From positions 1-35,895 of the forward strand of contig JAMPHO010000006.1 of NCBI GenBank assembly GCA_023663385.1: a DNA stretch of 35,895 nucleotides. Reading direction: 5' to 3'. Position numbers and translations under genes: made by a program. Positions 1 to 13,595 of this stretch are shown here, piece after piece. The DNA is from Alistipes timonensis. Lineage in GTDB: Bacteria > Bacteroidota > Bacteroidia > Bacteroidales > Muribaculaceae. Position 1 is the first letter of the stretch; the number at the start of each line of letters is the position of its first letter. The notes under the pieces were generated by a model. That model was not told the origin of the DNA. It made no database searches and was given only the letters and a program-made list of their open reading frames with translations.

Positions 1-53
1 AGAGCACTTCCTTGGTAAGGAAGAGGTCCCGGGTTCAAGTCCCGGCATCGGCT
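1..53 (+). tRNA. tRNA-Thr(GGT), 3' part only
   Basis: The window opens inside a tRNA. The anticodon stem is 7-11 paired with 19-23, around a seven-base loop whose central triplet at 14-16 is GGT, so it reads threonine codons ACC/ACU. The T stem 29-33 pairs with 41-45 around TTCAAGT. The 3' acceptor strand is 46-52 and the discriminator base is T53. CCA is not encoded. The 5' acceptor strand and D arm lie before the window. A tRNA-Thr just before tuf is the usual bacterial arrangement. Confidence 0.93.
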
Positions 54-55
54 CT

Positions 56-126
56 GATTTCAGGCCACAGAAACAAAACACAGCCCCGGCAGTGCCAGTC
101 ATTGTCGTGGCCTGTCGGTTGAAATC
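56..126 (+). other. Long-range stem in the tRNA-Thr/tuf spacer
   Basis: Bases 56-68 can pair with 107-112 and 120-126. This gives a 13-bp stem, interrupted only by a seven-base bulge at 113-119. The stem starts three bases after the tRNA. It could be a 3' processing signal for the tRNA or a leader structure for tuf. No T run follows it, so it is not a standard terminator. The rest of the spacer up to 253 is GC-rich, and I see no TAnnTTTG promoter in it, which fits co-transcription of tRNA and tuf. Confidence 0.4.
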
Positions 127-253
127 GCCCCAGGGCTTCACCCCTTCCCGGGCACCCTTTCCGGCGGCGCGCAGCGCGGCGGGGGAGAGCGCGGCGGCGG
201 AGGGGCGCTATGGGCAGAAACGACAACACTTAATACACTACAATAGCAAAGTT

Positions 254-1438
254 ATGGCTAAAGAGAAATTCGAAAGAACCAAACCCCACGTCAACATCGG
301 CACCATCGGCCACGTTGACCATGGCAAAACCACTCTGACCGCCGCCATCACCACCGTGCTGGCCAAGGCTGGTCTCTCCGAGGTTAAGTCGTTCGACCAG
401 ATCGACAACGCCCCCGAGGAGAAGGAGCGCGGTATCACAATCAACACCGCTCACGTTGAGTACGAGACTGGCAACCGCCACTACGCTCACGTTGACTGCC
501 CGGGCCACGCCGACTATGTGAAGAACATGGTTACCGGTGCCGCTCAGATGGACGGTGCCATCATCGTGGTTGCCGCTACCGACGGTCCCATGCCCCAGAC
601 CCGCGAGCACATCCTTCTCGCCCGTCAGGTGAACGTGCCCCGTCTGGTTGTGTTCCTGAACAAGTGCGACATGGTCGACGACGAAGAGATGCTCGAACTC
701 GTTGAGATGGAAATGCGCGAACTTCTCTCGGCTTACGAATACGACGGCGACGAAACCCCCATCATCCGCGGTTCCGCTCTGGGCGCCCTCAACGGCGAGC
801 CCGAATGGGAAGCCAAGGTTATGGAGCTCATGGAAGCAGTTGACAACTGGATTCCCCTGCCTCCCCGCGACGTCGACAAACCCTTCCTGATGCCTGTCGA
901 GGACGTGTTCTCGATCACCGGCCGCGGCACCGTTGCCACCGGTCGTATCGAAACCGGTATCGTGAAGGTTGGTGACGAAGTCCAGATCATGGGTCTCGGC
1001 GCCGACATGAAGTCCACCGTTACCGGCGTGGAAATGTTCCGCAAGCTCCTCGACCAGGGCGAAGCCGGCGACAACGTTGGTCTGCTTCTCCGCGGTATCG
1101 ACAAGAAGGAAATCAAGCGCGGTATGGTTATCTGCCACCCGGGCGTTGTTAAGCCCCACTCGAAGTTCAAGGCTTCCGTCTACATCCTGAAGAAGGAAGA
1201 AGGCGGCCGTCACACTCCGTTCCACAACCACTACCGTCCCCAGTTCTACATCCGCACCCTCGACGTGACCGGTGAGATCACCCTCCCCGAAGGCGTTGAA
1301 ATGGTAATGCCCGGCGACCACGTTGAGATCATCGTTGACCTCATCACTCCGGTAGCTTGCGACCAGGGTCTGCGTTTCGCCATCCGTGAAGGCGGCCGCA
1401 CCGTAGGTTCGGGTCAGATCACCGAAATCCTCGACTAA
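254..1438 (+). CDS. tuf: Elongation factor Tu
   Basis: EF-Tu is the GTPase that carries aminoacyl-tRNA to the ribosomal A site. The 394-residue product has the usual family length. It starts [27 protein letters not shown], with P-loop GHVDHGKT near residues 19-26. The switch II motif DCPGHADY follows near 81, and the guanine-specificity motif NKCD near 136. Domains 2 and 3 follow, with [11 protein letters not shown] and the C-terminal stretch [15 protein letters not shown]. An open frame continues upstream to 92, but conservation begins only at the ATG at 254, so that start was chosen. The start lacks a Shine-Dalgarno sequence, as is normal for Bacteroidetes. It follows tRNA-Thr and is closed by a strong terminator. 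Confidence 0.98.
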   Translation: MAKEKFERTKPHVNIGTIGHVDHGKTTLTAAITTVLAKAGLSEVKSFDQIDNAPEEKERGITINTAHVEYETGNRHYAHVDCPGHADYVKNMVTGAAQMDGAIIVVAATDGPMPQTREHILLARQVNVPRLVVFLNKCDMVDDEEMLELVEMEMRELLSAYEYDGDETPIIRGSALGALNGEPEWEAKVMELMEAVDNWIPLPPRDVDKPFLMPVEDVFSITGRGTVATGRIETGIVKVGDEVQIMGLGADMKSTVTGVEMFRKLLDQGEAGDNVGLLLRGIDKKEIKRGMVICHPGVVKPHSKFKASVYILKKEEGGRHTPFHNHYRPQFYIRTLDVTGEITLPEGVEMVMPGDHVEIIVDLITPVACDQGLRFAIREGGRTVGSGQITEILD

Positions 1439-1493
1439 TCCCCCGCGATTAGCCGCTGGCCGAGAGGCGAAGCCTCGAAGCCGATAAACTTCC

Positions 1494-1533
1494 AAAAGCG
1501 CCGGCCCCGGATGCCGGACAAGCCGGCGCTTTT
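1494..1533 (+). terminator. Rho-independent terminator after tuf
   Basis: A perfect 12-bp stem forms between 1494-1505 and 1522-1533. It begins with AAAA and ends with TTTT, and the loop holds a smaller CCGG/CCGG pairing. It lies 55 bases after the tuf stop and just before tRNA-Trp. It probably separates tuf transcripts from the tRNA-Trp/secE/nusG unit, or lets part of the polymerase read through. Confidence 0.8.
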
Positions 1534-1538
1534 CCCAT

Positions 1539-1614
1539 ACGGGTTTAGCTCAGTTGGTAGAGCACTGGTCTCCAAAACCAGGTGTCGGGAGTTCGAGTCT
1601 CTCAACCCGTGCCA
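1539..1614 (+). tRNA. tRNA-Trp(CCA)
   Basis: This is a complete cloverleaf. Acceptor 1539-1545 pairs with 1604-1610. Anticodon stem 1565-1569 pairs with 1577-1581, and the loop has anticodon CCA at 1572-1574. A GTTCGAGT T loop is present, the discriminator is G1611, and CCA is encoded at 1612-1614. It reads UGG (tryptophan). It sits only 11 bases before secE, as in many bacteria, so tRNA and secE are probably on one primary transcript. Confidence 0.97.
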
Positions 1615-1625
1615 AAAGAACACTG

Positions 1626-1826
1626 ATGAAAAAACTCAAATTACTCACGAACATAGAGGAGGCCTACGACGAACTTCGTTACAAGACCTCCTGGCCCACG
1701 AGGACTCAGCTCATCAAGAGCGCCTGCATCGTGATGCTTGCTTCCGTGATTATCGCTCTGATAATCTTTATCATGGACCAGGCCGTTGACGCGCTGATGC
1801 ACCTTATCTACAGTCTCGGAAACTAA
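1626..1826 (+). CDS. secE: Preprotein translocase subunit SecE
   Basis: This is the small clamp subunit of the SecYEG channel in the inner membrane, 66 residues long. It has the single-helix form typical of most bacteria. An amphipathic N-terminal part contains the conserved TSWPTRTQL segment near residues 21-30, which matches the W-P-(T/S/K) signature of the family. A hydrophobic membrane helix follows at about 34-55, ending in DQAVDALM. The gene lies between tRNA-Trp and nusG, the conserved order for secE. The ATG at 1626 was chosen because the conserved family N-terminus begins there; longer open frames upstream run through the tRNA. Confidence 0.95.
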   Translation: MKKLKLLTNIEEAYDELRYKTSWPTRTQLIKSACIVMLASVIIALIIFIMDQAVDALMHLIYSLGN

Positions 1827-1858
1827 CACCGTTCGTAAGCGGAAGAAGCTAAAAAGAC

Positions 1859-2431
1859 ATGGCAGAAGAAATCGTAAAACATTCGGCTCCCCGTCGGGCC
1901 TGGTACGTTCTGCGTGCCATCTCCGGCAAGGAAGCCAAAGTTAAGGAACTCCTCGACGGCGCTATCAAGAACACCGACCTGGGGAACCACGTCTTCCAGG
2001 TTCTCATTCCGACCGAAAAGGTTCTGACTGTAAAGAACGGCAAAAAGGTAGTCAAGGAGAGAAACCTCTACTCCGGCTACGTTTTCGTCGAGGCAGAACT
2101 GGTGGGAGAAGTGGTACACGAGCTTACCAACACTACCAACGTGATCGACTTCCTCAAAGGCCGCGGCAAGGACGCCAAGCCCGAACCGCTGCGCGAGAGC
2201 GAGGTTATGCGTATGCTCGGCACCGCCGACGACATCAACGAGAGTCTTGAGGAGGGTACCAACGACTATATGGTCGGAGAAACCGTGAAGGTTATCTCGG
2301 GTGCTTTCGCCGGCTTCAACGGCAAAATCAGCGAGGTCTTCCCCGAGAAGAAGAAGCTGAAGGTAACCGTGAAGATTTTCGGCAGAGAGACTCCTATGGA
2401 GCTCGAAAACTCACAGGTCGAGAGGGAATAA
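1859..2431 (+). CDS. nusG: Transcription termination/antitermination factor NusG
   Basis: NusG binds the RNA polymerase clamp, increases processivity and links polymerase to Rho and to the ribosome. The 190-residue product has an NGN domain at about 12-120, starting with WYVLRAISGKEAKVKELLD and including the GYVFVEAEL strand. A KOW domain follows near 135-190, with VGETVKVISGAFAGFNGKI. A short linker rich in acidic residues joins them. It lies 32 bases after secE and is followed by a hairpin plus T run before rplK. This order is the standard secE-nusG-rplK arrangement. The product is a core NusG rather than a specialised paralogue, because it sits in this cluster. Confidence 0.97.
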   Translation: MAEEIVKHSAPRRAWYVLRAISGKEAKVKELLDGAIKNTDLGNHVFQVLIPTEKVLTVKNGKKVVKERNLYSGYVFVEAELVGEVVHELTNTTNVIDFLKGRGKDAKPEPLRESEVMRMLGTADDINESLEEGTNDYMVGETVKVISGAFAGFNGKISEVFPEKKKLKVTVKIFGRETPMELENSQVERE

Positions 2432-2448
2432 GCCCCCAAGGCTTGACC

Positions 2449-2472
2449 CCCGCCGGCAGGTGGGATTTTTTT
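2449..2472 (+). terminator. Terminator-like hairpin between nusG and rplK
   Basis: A six-base-pair stem with one G-U pair (2449-2454 with 2459-2464) has a four-base loop and is followed by A and seven Ts (2466-2472). It could end part of the nusG transcripts. Since rplK follows in the same direction with no visible TAnnTTTG promoter, it may act as an attenuator. Confidence 0.6.
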
Positions 2473-2647
2473 CGTTATGTTCGATGGGTCGTTTGACCCG
2501 CTATGCGCTTTGCCGGAGGGCAGGGCCCCAAAAGCCGACGGGTTTCCAGGCCCGGCCGGTAAGTAAGGCCCCCGGTTGGTTACGAAGCCGGAGAACGCCC
2601 GCCTCACGGATAGGCGCGTTACGTTAATTAAATAAACTTTTGAAACA
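2473..2647 (+). other. Structured leader before rplK
   Basis: This GC-rich spacer holds at least two further small hairpins: 2486-2490 with 2495-2499 (GGGTC/GACCC, four-base loop), and 2600-2604 with 2612-2616 (CGCCT/AGGCG, seven-base loop). It has no gene. In other bacteria the L11-L1 operon leader binds ribosomal protein L1 as autorepressor. Whether this leader does so cannot be told by eye. Confidence 0.35.
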
Positions 2648-3091
2648 ATGGCAAAAGAAGTTGCTGGACAGATCAAATTGCAGATTAAGGGCGGTGCTGC
2701 GAACCCCTCACCCCCAGTAGGACCCGCGCTGGGTTCCAAGGGTATCAACATCATGGAGTTCTGCAAGCAGTTTAACGCCCGTACCCAGGACAAGGCCGGT
2801 AAAGTGCTCCCCGTAATAATCACTTATTACACCGACAAGAGCTTCGACTTTATCGTCAAGACTCCGCCGGTTGCGATCCAGCTGATGGAGGCCGCCAAGG
2901 TCAAGAAAGGCTCGGCCCAGCCGAACCGCCAGAAGGTTGCCGAAATCTCCTGGGACCAGGTCAAGACCATCGCTACCGACAAGATGCCCGATTTGAACTG
3001 CTTCACCGTTGAATCGGCCATGCGCATGGTGGCAGGTACCGCCCGCAGCATGGGTATCACCGTTAAAGGGGCCTTCCCCGAGAATGTCTAA
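2648..3091 (+). CDS. rplK: 50S ribosomal protein L11
   Basis: L11 binds the GTPase-associated region of 23S rRNA and, with the L10/L12 stalk, helps recruit translation factors; it is also needed for RelA activation. The product is 147 residues, close to family length. The N-terminal domain contains [34 protein letters not shown], with the proline-rich PPVGPALG switch helix region. The C-terminal rRNA-binding domain begins near residue 75 and includes the conserved SMGITVKG near 135-142. It starts the rplK-rplA-rplJ-rplL block. No Shine-Dalgarno sequence precedes the ATG. Confidence 0.98.
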   Translation: MAKEVAGQIKLQIKGGAANPSPPVGPALGSKGINIMEFCKQFNARTQDKAGKVLPVIITYYTDKSFDFIVKTPPVAIQLMEAAKVKKGSAQPNRQKVAEISWDQVKTIATDKMPDLNCFTVESAMRMVAGTARSMGITVKGAFPENV

Positions 3092-3111
3092 CCCCGTAAA
3101 CTTCAAGAACA

Positions 3112-3807
3112 ATGGCAAAACTGACAAAGAACCAGAAGTTAGCTTTATCGAAGATTGAAGCCGGGAAGGCATATCCTCTGCTGGAAGCCGCCGAAAAGGT
3201 TAAGGAAACCAACTACGCCAAGTTCGACGCTTCGTTCGACATCGACGTGCGTCTGGGCGTTGACCCCCGCAAGGCCAACCAGATGGTGCGCGGCGTCGTT
3301 ACCCTCCCCCACGGAACCGGCAAGCAGGTGCGCGTGCTGGTGCTCTGCACCGCCGACGCCGAGGCAGCCGCCAAGGCAGCCGGTGCCGACTACGTTGGTC
3401 TGGACGAGTACATCGAAAAGATCAAGGGTGGCTGGACCGACATCGACGTTATCATCACCCAGCCCGCCATCATGGGTAAGATCGGTGCCCTGGGCCGTAT
3501 CCTCGGTCCCCGCGGCCTGATGCCTAACCCCAAGAGCGGCACTGTGACCGTCGACGTAGCCAAGGCTGTCGAGGAGGTCAAGAAGGGTAAGATTGACTTC
3601 AAGGTCGACAAGAACGGTATCGTTCACACCTCGATCGGCAAGGTATCCTTCACCCCCGAGCAGATGAAAGAAAACGCTCGCGAGTTCATCAACACCCTTA
3701 TCAAGCTCAAACCCGCTACCGCTAAGGGCACCTACCTCAAGAGCATCTATCTTTCCTCGACCATGGGCCCCGGCATCAAGGTTGACGCCAAGACCATCGA
3801 CGACTAA
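3112..3807 (+). CDS. rplA: 50S ribosomal protein L1
   Basis: L1 forms the mobile L1 stalk that moves the deacylated tRNA out of the E site. In many bacteria it also represses its own operon by binding the leader mRNA. The 231-residue length is typical. Family signatures are visible: [24 protein letters not shown] near 37-60, the [24 protein letters not shown] stretch near 123-146, and the C-terminal [18 protein letters not shown]. It lies 20 bases after rplK and 21 bases before rplJ, consistent with one operon. Confidence 0.98.
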   Translation: MAKLTKNQKLALSKIEAGKAYPLLEAAEKVKETNYAKFDASFDIDVRLGVDPRKANQMVRGVVTLPHGTGKQVRVLVLCTADAEAAAKAAGADYVGLDEYIEKIKGGWTDIDVIITQPAIMGKIGALGRILGPRGLMPNPKSGTVTVDVAKAVEEVKKGKIDFKVDKNGIVHTSIGKVSFTPEQMKENAREFINTLIKLKPATAKGTYLKSIYLSSTMGPGIKVDAKTIDD

Positions 3808-3828
3808 CCCCTTTCAGACCGAACCACA

Positions 3829-4353
3829 ATGAAAAAGGAAGATAAAGCCCTAATCATCGAAAAAATAGCGGAGACCATCAAAGAGTACTCCTGCTTCTAC
3901 CTCGTGGAAACCGCCGGCCTGAACGCTGAAAAGACCTCGCAGCTCCGCCGCGAGTGCTTCAACAGCGACATCAAACTGATGGTTGTCAAGAACACCCTCC
4001 TCCACAAGGCGCTCGAACAGCTCGAAGGCGACTACTCCGAGATTTACGGCGCTCTGAAGGAGTCCACTTCTCTGATGTGCTGCAACACGGGCAACGCTCC
4101 CGCCAAGCTCCTCAAGAAGTTCCGTCAGAAGGACGATGTTCTCCCCCGCCTCAAGGCCGCCTATGTAGAGGAAACCGTTTACATGGGCGAGGACCAGCTC
4201 GAAGTTCTCTCGAACATCAAGAGCAAGAACGAACTCATCGCCGACGTTGTGGCTCTGCTGCAGTCGCCCGCGAAGAACGTTATCAGCGCCCTCCAGAGCG
4301 GTGGCAACACCATCCACGGCATCCTCGAAACCCTCTCCAAGAAGGAGGCGTAA
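3829..4353 (+). CDS. rplJ: 50S ribosomal protein L10
   Basis: L10 anchors the L7/L12 dimers to the ribosome at the stalk base. It is 174 residues long. The N-terminal rRNA/L11-binding domain runs to about 130 and includes the conserved KLMVVKNTLLHKALEQ near 49-64. The C-terminal helix that carries L12 dimers is at about 135-170 (NVISALQSGGNTIHGILETLSKK). It follows rplA by 21 bases. A 75-base gap with an A/C-rich tail separates it from rplL. Confidence 0.97.
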   Translation: MKKEDKALIIEKIAETIKEYSCFYLVETAGLNAEKTSQLRRECFNSDIKLMVVKNTLLHKALEQLEGDYSEIYGALKESTSLMCCNTGNAPAKLLKKFRQKDDVLPRLKAAYVEETVYMGEDQLEVLSNIKSKNELIADVVALLQSPAKNVISALQSGGNTIHGILETLSKKEA

Positions 4354-4428
4354 GCCCCGGAAGGAGACCTCCCCACTCTCTCCCGATTCAACTCACCAAA
4401 ACAAAAACAACTACAAATTCATACTACA

Positions 4429-4803
4429 ATGGCAGACATCAAAGCTCTTGCAGAATCTTTAGTTAACCTCACCGTTAAGGAAGTAAACGAACTCGCCACC
4501 ATCCTCAAGGAGGAATACGGCATCGAACCCGCCGCAGCCGCTGTTGCTGTAGCAGCCGGTCCCGCCGCTGGCGCTCCCGCCGCTGAGGAGAAGACCGCCT
4601 TCGACGTAGTCCTCAAGAACGCCGGTGCTTCCAAGCTCCAGGTTGTTAAGGCTGTGAAGGAACTCACCGGCCTCGGCCTCAAGGAAGCCAAGGAAATGGT
4701 TGACGGCGCTCCCAGCGTGATCAAGGAAGGCGTTGCCAAGGCTGAGGCTGAAGACCTCAAGAAGAAGCTCGAAGAGCAGGGCGCCGAAGTTGAGCTGAAA
4801 TAA
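4429..4803 (+). CDS. rplL: 50S ribosomal protein L7/L12
   Basis: L7/L12 is the multicopy stalk protein that contacts EF-Tu, EF-G and IF2. It is 124 residues long. The N-terminal dimerisation helix pair (residues 1-32) is followed by an Ala/Pro/Gly-rich hinge at about 33-53. The globular C-terminal domain contains the conserved [27 protein letters not shown] and ends [10 protein letters not shown]. Strong preference for C-ending codons suggests very high expression. A terminator-like hairpin lies 121 bases downstream, so the stalk genes are probably transcribed more than rpoBC. Confidence 0.98.
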   Translation: MADIKALAESLVNLTVKEVNELATILKEEYGIEPAAAAVAVAAGPAAGAPAAEEKTAFDVVLKNAGASKLQVVKAVKELTGLGLKEAKEMVDGAPSVIKEGVAKAEAEDLKKKLEEQGAEVELK

Positions 4804-4924
4804 GCTCCCCTTCACCTTAAATGCGACCCCCGCCCGAGGCGATGCCGCCCAGGGGCCGAAAGGCCGGGCAGCCGTCGACGGCTGAGTCGCGCGAGGCACC
4901 CTCTTCTGCTTGAAGAGAACAAAT

Positions 4925-4964
4925 GGTTAAGCGACCGGGTTGAACCCCGGACGCTTAACCTTTT
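4925..4964 (+). terminator. Terminator/attenuator between rplL and rpoB
   Basis: A perfect 9-bp outer stem (4925-4933 with 4952-4960) encloses an inner CCGGG/CCCGG pairing (4935-4939 with 4946-4950). TTTT follows, then CCGTTT. In Escherichia coli the rplL-rpoB gap also holds a partial terminator that sets the ratio of stalk proteins to polymerase. The placement here is the same, so partial read-through is likely. Confidence 0.75.
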
Positions 4965-5258
4965 CCGTTTCTGCGGCCCCTGTTAACAAAGTTTCCGCAA
5001 CTTTCCGAAAGTTTAAGAAAGTTTAACAGCGCTTAACGGCGCACGGGCCTCCCCCCGCACCTCCCAGCCGGGCCTTATGCCTCCTCGCGAGGTTTCATTT
5101 CCGGCGCCGCCTACGGGCGTTACCTGTAGTGCGGAACGAGCGTGGTCGAGCGGTTTCCGTTCATACAGAGCCGCTTAATCCCCACGACTCTCCCCTCACT
5201 CTCCCATACCGGCTTGAGGGCCGGTGCTTTCAAAATCAATAAAAGACAGTTTTAATTG
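4965..5258 (+). other. rpoB upstream spacer with AAGTTT/TTAAC repeats
   Basis: The 452-base gap between rplL and rpoB holds the terminator and then this spacer. Bases 4982-5034 contain a run of short similar words: AAAGTTT or AAGTTT three times and TTAAC four times. I see no good TAnnTTTG promoter and no RNA gene. The last 25 bases before rpoB are A/T-rich, as before other highly expressed genes here. Confidence 0.4.
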
Positions 5259-8200
5259 ATGTCAACCAACTCCAAACCCCGCGTTAACTTCGCCTCGGTA
5301 AAGAACCCGCTTCCTTACCCCGACTTCCTTGAGGTGCAGCTCAAATCCTTCCAGGACTTCCTGCAGCTCGACACCCCGCCTGAAAAAAGGAACAACGAGG
5401 GTCTTTACAAGGTGTTCGCCGAGAACTTCCCCATCGCCGACACCCGCAACAACTTCGTGCTTGAGTTCCTCGACTACTATATCGACCCGCCCCGCTACAC
5501 CATCGAGGAGTGTCTGCAGCGCGGCCTCACCTACAGCGTGCCCCTCAAGGCCAAGCTGAAGCTCTACTGCACCGACCCCGACCACGAGGACTTCGCCACG
5601 GTGGTTCAGGACGTGTACCTCGGCCCCATCCCCTATATGACCGAGAAGGGCACGTTCGTGATCAACGGCGCCGAGCGCGTCGTCGTGTCGCAGCTCCACC
5701 GCTCGCCGGGCGTGTTCTTCGGCCAGAGCACCCATGCCAACGGCACCAAGCTCTACTCGGCCCGTATCATCCCCTTCCGCGGTTCCTGGATTGAGTTCGC
5801 TACTGACATCAACAACGTCATGTACGCCTACATCGACCGCAAGAAGAAGCTCCCCGTGACCACCCTTCTGCGCGCCATCGGCCTCGAAAGCGATAAGGAC
5901 ATTATCGACATCTTCGACCTGGCCGAGGAGATGAAGGTCACCAAGACCAACCTCCGCAACGCGATCGGCCGCAAGCTCGCCGCCCGCGTGCTGAAGTCCT
6001 GGACCGAGGACTTCGTCGACACCGACACCGGCGAGGTCGCATCGCTGGAGCGCAACGAGGTAGTGCTTGAGCGCGAGGCCGTGATTTCCGAGGACAACAT
6101 CGAGGACATTCTCGAATCGGGCGTGCAGACTATCCTCCTCCACAAGGAGGACGCCACCTCTTCCGACTACTCCATCATCTTCAATACCCTCCAGAAGGAT
6201 ACCTCCAACTCCGAAAAGGAGGCTATCCAGTACATCTACCGCCAGCTGCGCAACGCCGAGGCTCCCGACGACGCTTCGGCCCGCGAGGTTATCACCAACC
6301 TCTTCTTCTCGGAGAAGCGCTACGACCTGGGCGAGGTGGGCCGCTACCGCATCAACAAGAAGCTCGGCCTGACCACCCCGATGGATGTGCGCGTGCTCAC
6401 CAAGGAGGATATTATCGAGATTATCAAATACCTCATCGAGCTGATTAACTCGAAGACCGACGTCGACGACATCGACCACCTGTCGAACCGCCGCGTGCGC
6501 ACCGTCGGCGAGCAGCTCTACAACCAGTTCGGCGTGGGCCTGGCCCGCATGAGCCGCACTATCCGCGAGCGCATGAACGTGCGCGACAACGAGGTGTTCA
6601 CCCCCATCGACCTGATCAACGCCAAGACAATCTCGTCGGTGATCAACACCTTCTTCGGCACCAACGCCCTGTCGCAGTTCATGGACCAGACCAACCCCCT
6701 GGCCGAAATCACCCACAAGCGCCGCCTCTCGGCCCTCGGCCCCGGCGGTCTGTCGCGTGAGCGCGCCGGCTTCGAGGTCCGCGACGTACACTATACACAC
6801 TACGGCCGCCTCTGCCCGATCGAGACCCCTGAAGGCCCCAACATCGGCCTTATCTCCTCGCTCTGCGTGTATGCCAAGATCAACGACCTCGGCTTCATCG
6901 AAACCCCCTACCGCAAGGTGGAGAACGGCGTGGTCGACCTTGACAACGACCATGTGACCTACCTCACCGCCGAGGTCGAGGAGGGCAAGATGATCGCCCA
7001 GGGCAACGCCCCCGTGGAGGACGACGGCAAGTTCATCAACCCCCGCGTGAAGGCCCGCCTCGACGCCGACTTCCCCATCGTGCCCGGCGAGCAGATCGAG
7101 CTGATGGACGTCGCCCCGCAGCAGATCGCCTCGATCGCCGCGTCGCTCATCCCCTTCCTGGAGCACGACGACGCCAACCGCGCACTCATGGGATCGAACA
7201 TGATGCGCCAGGCCGTGCCTCTGATGCGCTCCGAGGCCCCCATCGTGGGCACCGGCATCGAGGGCCAGCTCGTGCGCGACTCCCGCACCCAGATCATGGC
7301 CGAGGGCGAGGGCACAATCGAGTTCGTCGACGCTACCACCATCCGCATCCGCTACGACCGCACCGAGGAGGAGGAATTCGTATCCTTCGAGGACGCCGTC
7401 AAGGAATACCACATACCCAAGTGGCGCAAGACCAACCAGTCGACCACCATCGACCTGCGCCCCATCTGCGAGCGCGGCCAGCGCGTCAAGGCCGGCGACA
7501 TCCTCACCGAGGGTTACGCGACCGAGAACGGCGAGCTCGCCCTGGGTCGCAACCTCAAGGTGGCCTTCATGCCCTGGAAGGGTTACAACTACGAGGACGC
7601 CATCGTGCTCAACGAGCGCATGGTGCGCGACGACATACTCACCTCGGTGCATGTCGACGAGTACTCGCTGGAGGTGCGCGAGACCAAGCGCGGTCTCGAG
7701 GAGCTTACCTCCGACATCCCCAACGTGAGCGAGGACGCCACCAAGGATCTCGACGAGCGCGGTATCATCCGCATCGGCGCCCACGTGGCTCCCGGCGACA
7801 TCATGATCGGTAAGATTACCCCCAAGGGCGAGAGCGACCCCACTCCGGAGGAGAAGCTGCTCCGCGCCATCTTCGGCGACAAGGCCGGCGACGTCAAGGA
7901 CGCATCGCTCAAGGCTACCCCGTCGCTCAAGGGTGTGGTGATCGGCACCAACCTCTTCAGCCGCGCCGCCAAGAAAAAGAAGACCAAGAGCGCCAACGCC
8001 GTGCTGCCCAAGCTCGACGAGGAATACGAGGAAAAGCAGAACGCTCTGCGCGAGGTACTCGTGGGCAAGCTGCTCACCCTCACCGCAGGCAAGCCCTCGC
8101 AGGGTGTCAAGGACTACCTGGGCACCGACGTCATCGCCAAGGGTGGCCGCTTCACCGCCGAGGTGCTCCGCGAGATAAACTACGACACCATCAACCTGAG

Positions 8201-9068
8201 CAAGTGGACCGCCGACGCCCACAAGAACGACCTCATACGCCAGACCATCGTCAACTACCTGCGCAAGAGCAAGGAAATCGACGCCGAGCTGCGCCGCAAG
8301 AAGTTTGACATCTCCATCGGCGACGAGCTGCCCTCCGGCATCATGCAGATTGCCAAGGTGTACATCGCCAAGAAGCGCAAGATCGGCGTGGGTGACAAGA
8401 TGGCCGGCCGCCACGGCAACAAGGGTATCGTGTCGCGCATCGTGCGCCAGGAAGACATGCCTTTCCTGGCCGATGGTACTCCTGTCGACATCGTGCTCAA
8501 CCCGCTGGGTGTGCCTTCGCGAATGAACCTCGGACAGATTTTCGAGACCGTGCTCGGATGGGCCGGCCGCGAGCTGGGCGAGAAGTTCGCCACCCCCATC
8601 TTCGACGGCGCCAACATCGACGACCTCAACGAGTGGACCGACAAGGCCGGCATCCCCCGCTACGGTAAGACCTACCTCTACGACGGCGGCACCGGCGAGC
8701 GCTTCGACCAGCCCGCGACCGTAGGCGTGATCTACATGCTGAAGCTCGGCCACATGGTCGAGGATAAGATGCACGCCCGCTCGATCGGCCCGTACTCGCT
8801 GATCACCCAGCAGCCTCTGGGCGGTAAGGCGCAGTTCGGCGGACAGCGTTTCGGTGAGATGGAAGTGTGGGCGCTGGAAGCATTCGGCGCGTCGCACATC
8901 CTCCAGGAAATCCTGACCATCAAGTCGGACGACGTCACCGGCCGCTCCAAAGCCTACGAGGCCATCGTCAAGGGCGAGCCGATGCCCAACCCCGGAATCC
9001 CCGAGTCGCTCAACGTGCTCCTGCACGAGCTCCAGGGTCTGGGCCTGAGCATCAACCTCGAACAATAA
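5259..9068 (+). CDS. rpoB: DNA-directed RNA polymerase subunit beta
   Basis: This is the beta subunit of RNA polymerase, 1269 residues, the usual bacteroidete length. The start [28 protein letters not shown] matches the family. The rifampicin-binding region is intact at about 471-493, with LSQFMDQ, H486 in THKRR and S491, equivalent to E. coli D516, H526 and S531 by an offset of 40. Later motifs are [25 protein letters not shown], the lobe [14 protein letters not shown] and the C-terminal [23 protein letters not shown] at 5256 precedes the ATG in frame; the ATG was preferred. It is followed by rpoC after a 101-base gap with a GC hairpin. Confidence 0.98.
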   Translation: MSTNSKPRVNFASVKNPLPYPDFLEVQLKSFQDFLQLDTPPEKRNNEGLYKVFAENFPIADTRNNFVLEFLDYYIDPPRYTIEECLQRGLTYSVPLKAKLKLYCTDPDHEDFATVVQDVYLGPIPYMTEKGTFVINGAERVVVSQLHRSPGVFFGQSTHANGTKLYSARIIPFRGSWIEFATDINNVMYAYIDRKKKLPVTTLLRAIGLESDKDIIDIFDLAEEMKVTKTNLRNAIGRKLAARVLKSWTEDFVDTDTGEVASLERNEVVLEREAVISEDNIEDILESGVQTILLHKEDATSSDYSIIFNTLQKDTSNSEKEAIQYIYRQLRNAEAPDDASAREVITNLFFSEKRYDLGEVGRYRINKKLGLTTPMDVRVLTKEDIIEIIKYLIELINSKTDVDDIDHLSNRRVRTVGEQLYNQFGVGLARMSRTIRERMNVRDNEVFTPIDLINAKTISSVINTFFGTNALSQFMDQTNPLAEITHKRRLSALGPGGLSRERAGFEVRDVHYTHYGRLCPIETPEGPNIGLISSLCVYAKINDLGFIETPYRKVENGVVDLDNDHVTYLTAEVEEGKMIAQGNAPVEDDGKFINPRVKARLDADFPIVPGEQIELMDVAPQQIASIAASLIPFLEHDDANRALMGSNMMRQAVPLMRSEAPIVGTGIEGQLVRDSRTQIMAEGEGTIEFVDATTIRIRYDRTEEEEFVSFEDAVKEYHIPKWRKTNQSTTIDLRPICERGQRVKAGDILTEGYATENGELALGRNLKVAFMPWKGYNYEDAIVLNERMVRDDILTSVHVDEYSLEVRETKRGLEELTSDIPNVSEDATKDLDERGIIRIGAHVAPGDIMIGKITPKGESDPTPEEKLLRAIFGDKAGDVKDASLKATPSLKGVVIGTNLFSRAAKKKKTKSANAVLPKLDEEYEEKQNALREVLVGKLLTLTAGKPSQGVKDYLGTDVIAKGGRFTAEVLREINYDTINLSKWTADAHKNDLIRQTIVNYLRKSKEIDAELRRKKFDISIGDELPSGIMQIAKVYIAKKRKIGVGDKMAGRHGNKGIVSRIVRQEDMPFLADGTPVDIVLNPLGVPSRMNLGQIFETVLGWAGRELGEKFATPIFDGANIDDLNEWTDKAGIPRYGKTYLYDGGTGERFDQPATVGVIYMLKLGHMVEDKMHARSIGPYSLITQQPLGGKAQFGGQRFGEMEVWALEAFGASHILQEILTIKSDDVTGRSKAYEAIVKGEPMPNPGIPESLNVLLHELQGLGLSINLEQ

Positions 9069-9097
9069 AACGCCTTTTCCGACGTTATATATAACCC

Positions 9098-9129
9098 GCG
9101 GCGGCGCGGGGCCCCGGCCCCGCCGCCGC
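9098..9129 (+). other. GC-rich hairpin between rpoB and rpoC
   Basis: A nine-pair stem (9098-9106 with 9121-9129) of GCGGCGGCG against CGCCGCCGC continues, after a one-base bulge, into 9108-9110 with 9118-9120. The whole stem is G-C. There is no T run after it, so it is not a terminator. It might be an mRNA processing or stability element, or set RpoC translation relative to RpoB. Confidence 0.6.
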
Positions 9130-9169
9130 ACGCGGAAATCCAAAACAAAAACATCGACCAAAACAACAT

Positions 9170-13483
<4,314 letters not shown>

Positions 13484-13502
13484 CATAACTCCCAATCCTA
13501 CC

Positions 13503-13547
13503 GAGGTCGGAGGCCCTGCCGCAGCGCGAGGTCTCCGACCTTGCTTT
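13503..13547 (+). terminator. Terminator after rpoC
   Basis: Bases 13503-13514 pair with 13531-13542, including a perfect 9-bp core AGGTCGGAG/CTCCGACCT. GCTTTT follows. It lies 20 bases after the rpoC stop and most likely ends the rpoBC transcript. Confidence 0.75.
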
Positions 13548-13595
13548 TCCCCCACCAACCGCGGCGCCGCCGCTTATGACGGGGTGCCCAATGTG

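Noticed and set aside
92..253. N-terminal extension of EF-Tu
   Set aside because: EF-Tu conservation starts at 254. The extension is translated spacer with runs of Ala/Arg/Ser.
230..1495. Minus-strand open frame opposite tuf
   Set aside because: It is a shadow of EF-Tu codon bias, with no family resemblance.
5262..9161. Very long minus-strand open frame opposite rpoB
   Set aside because: It is the mirror of a GC-rich, codon-biased gene. The translation is a Val/Asp/His/Leu-rich sequence without any recognisable domain.
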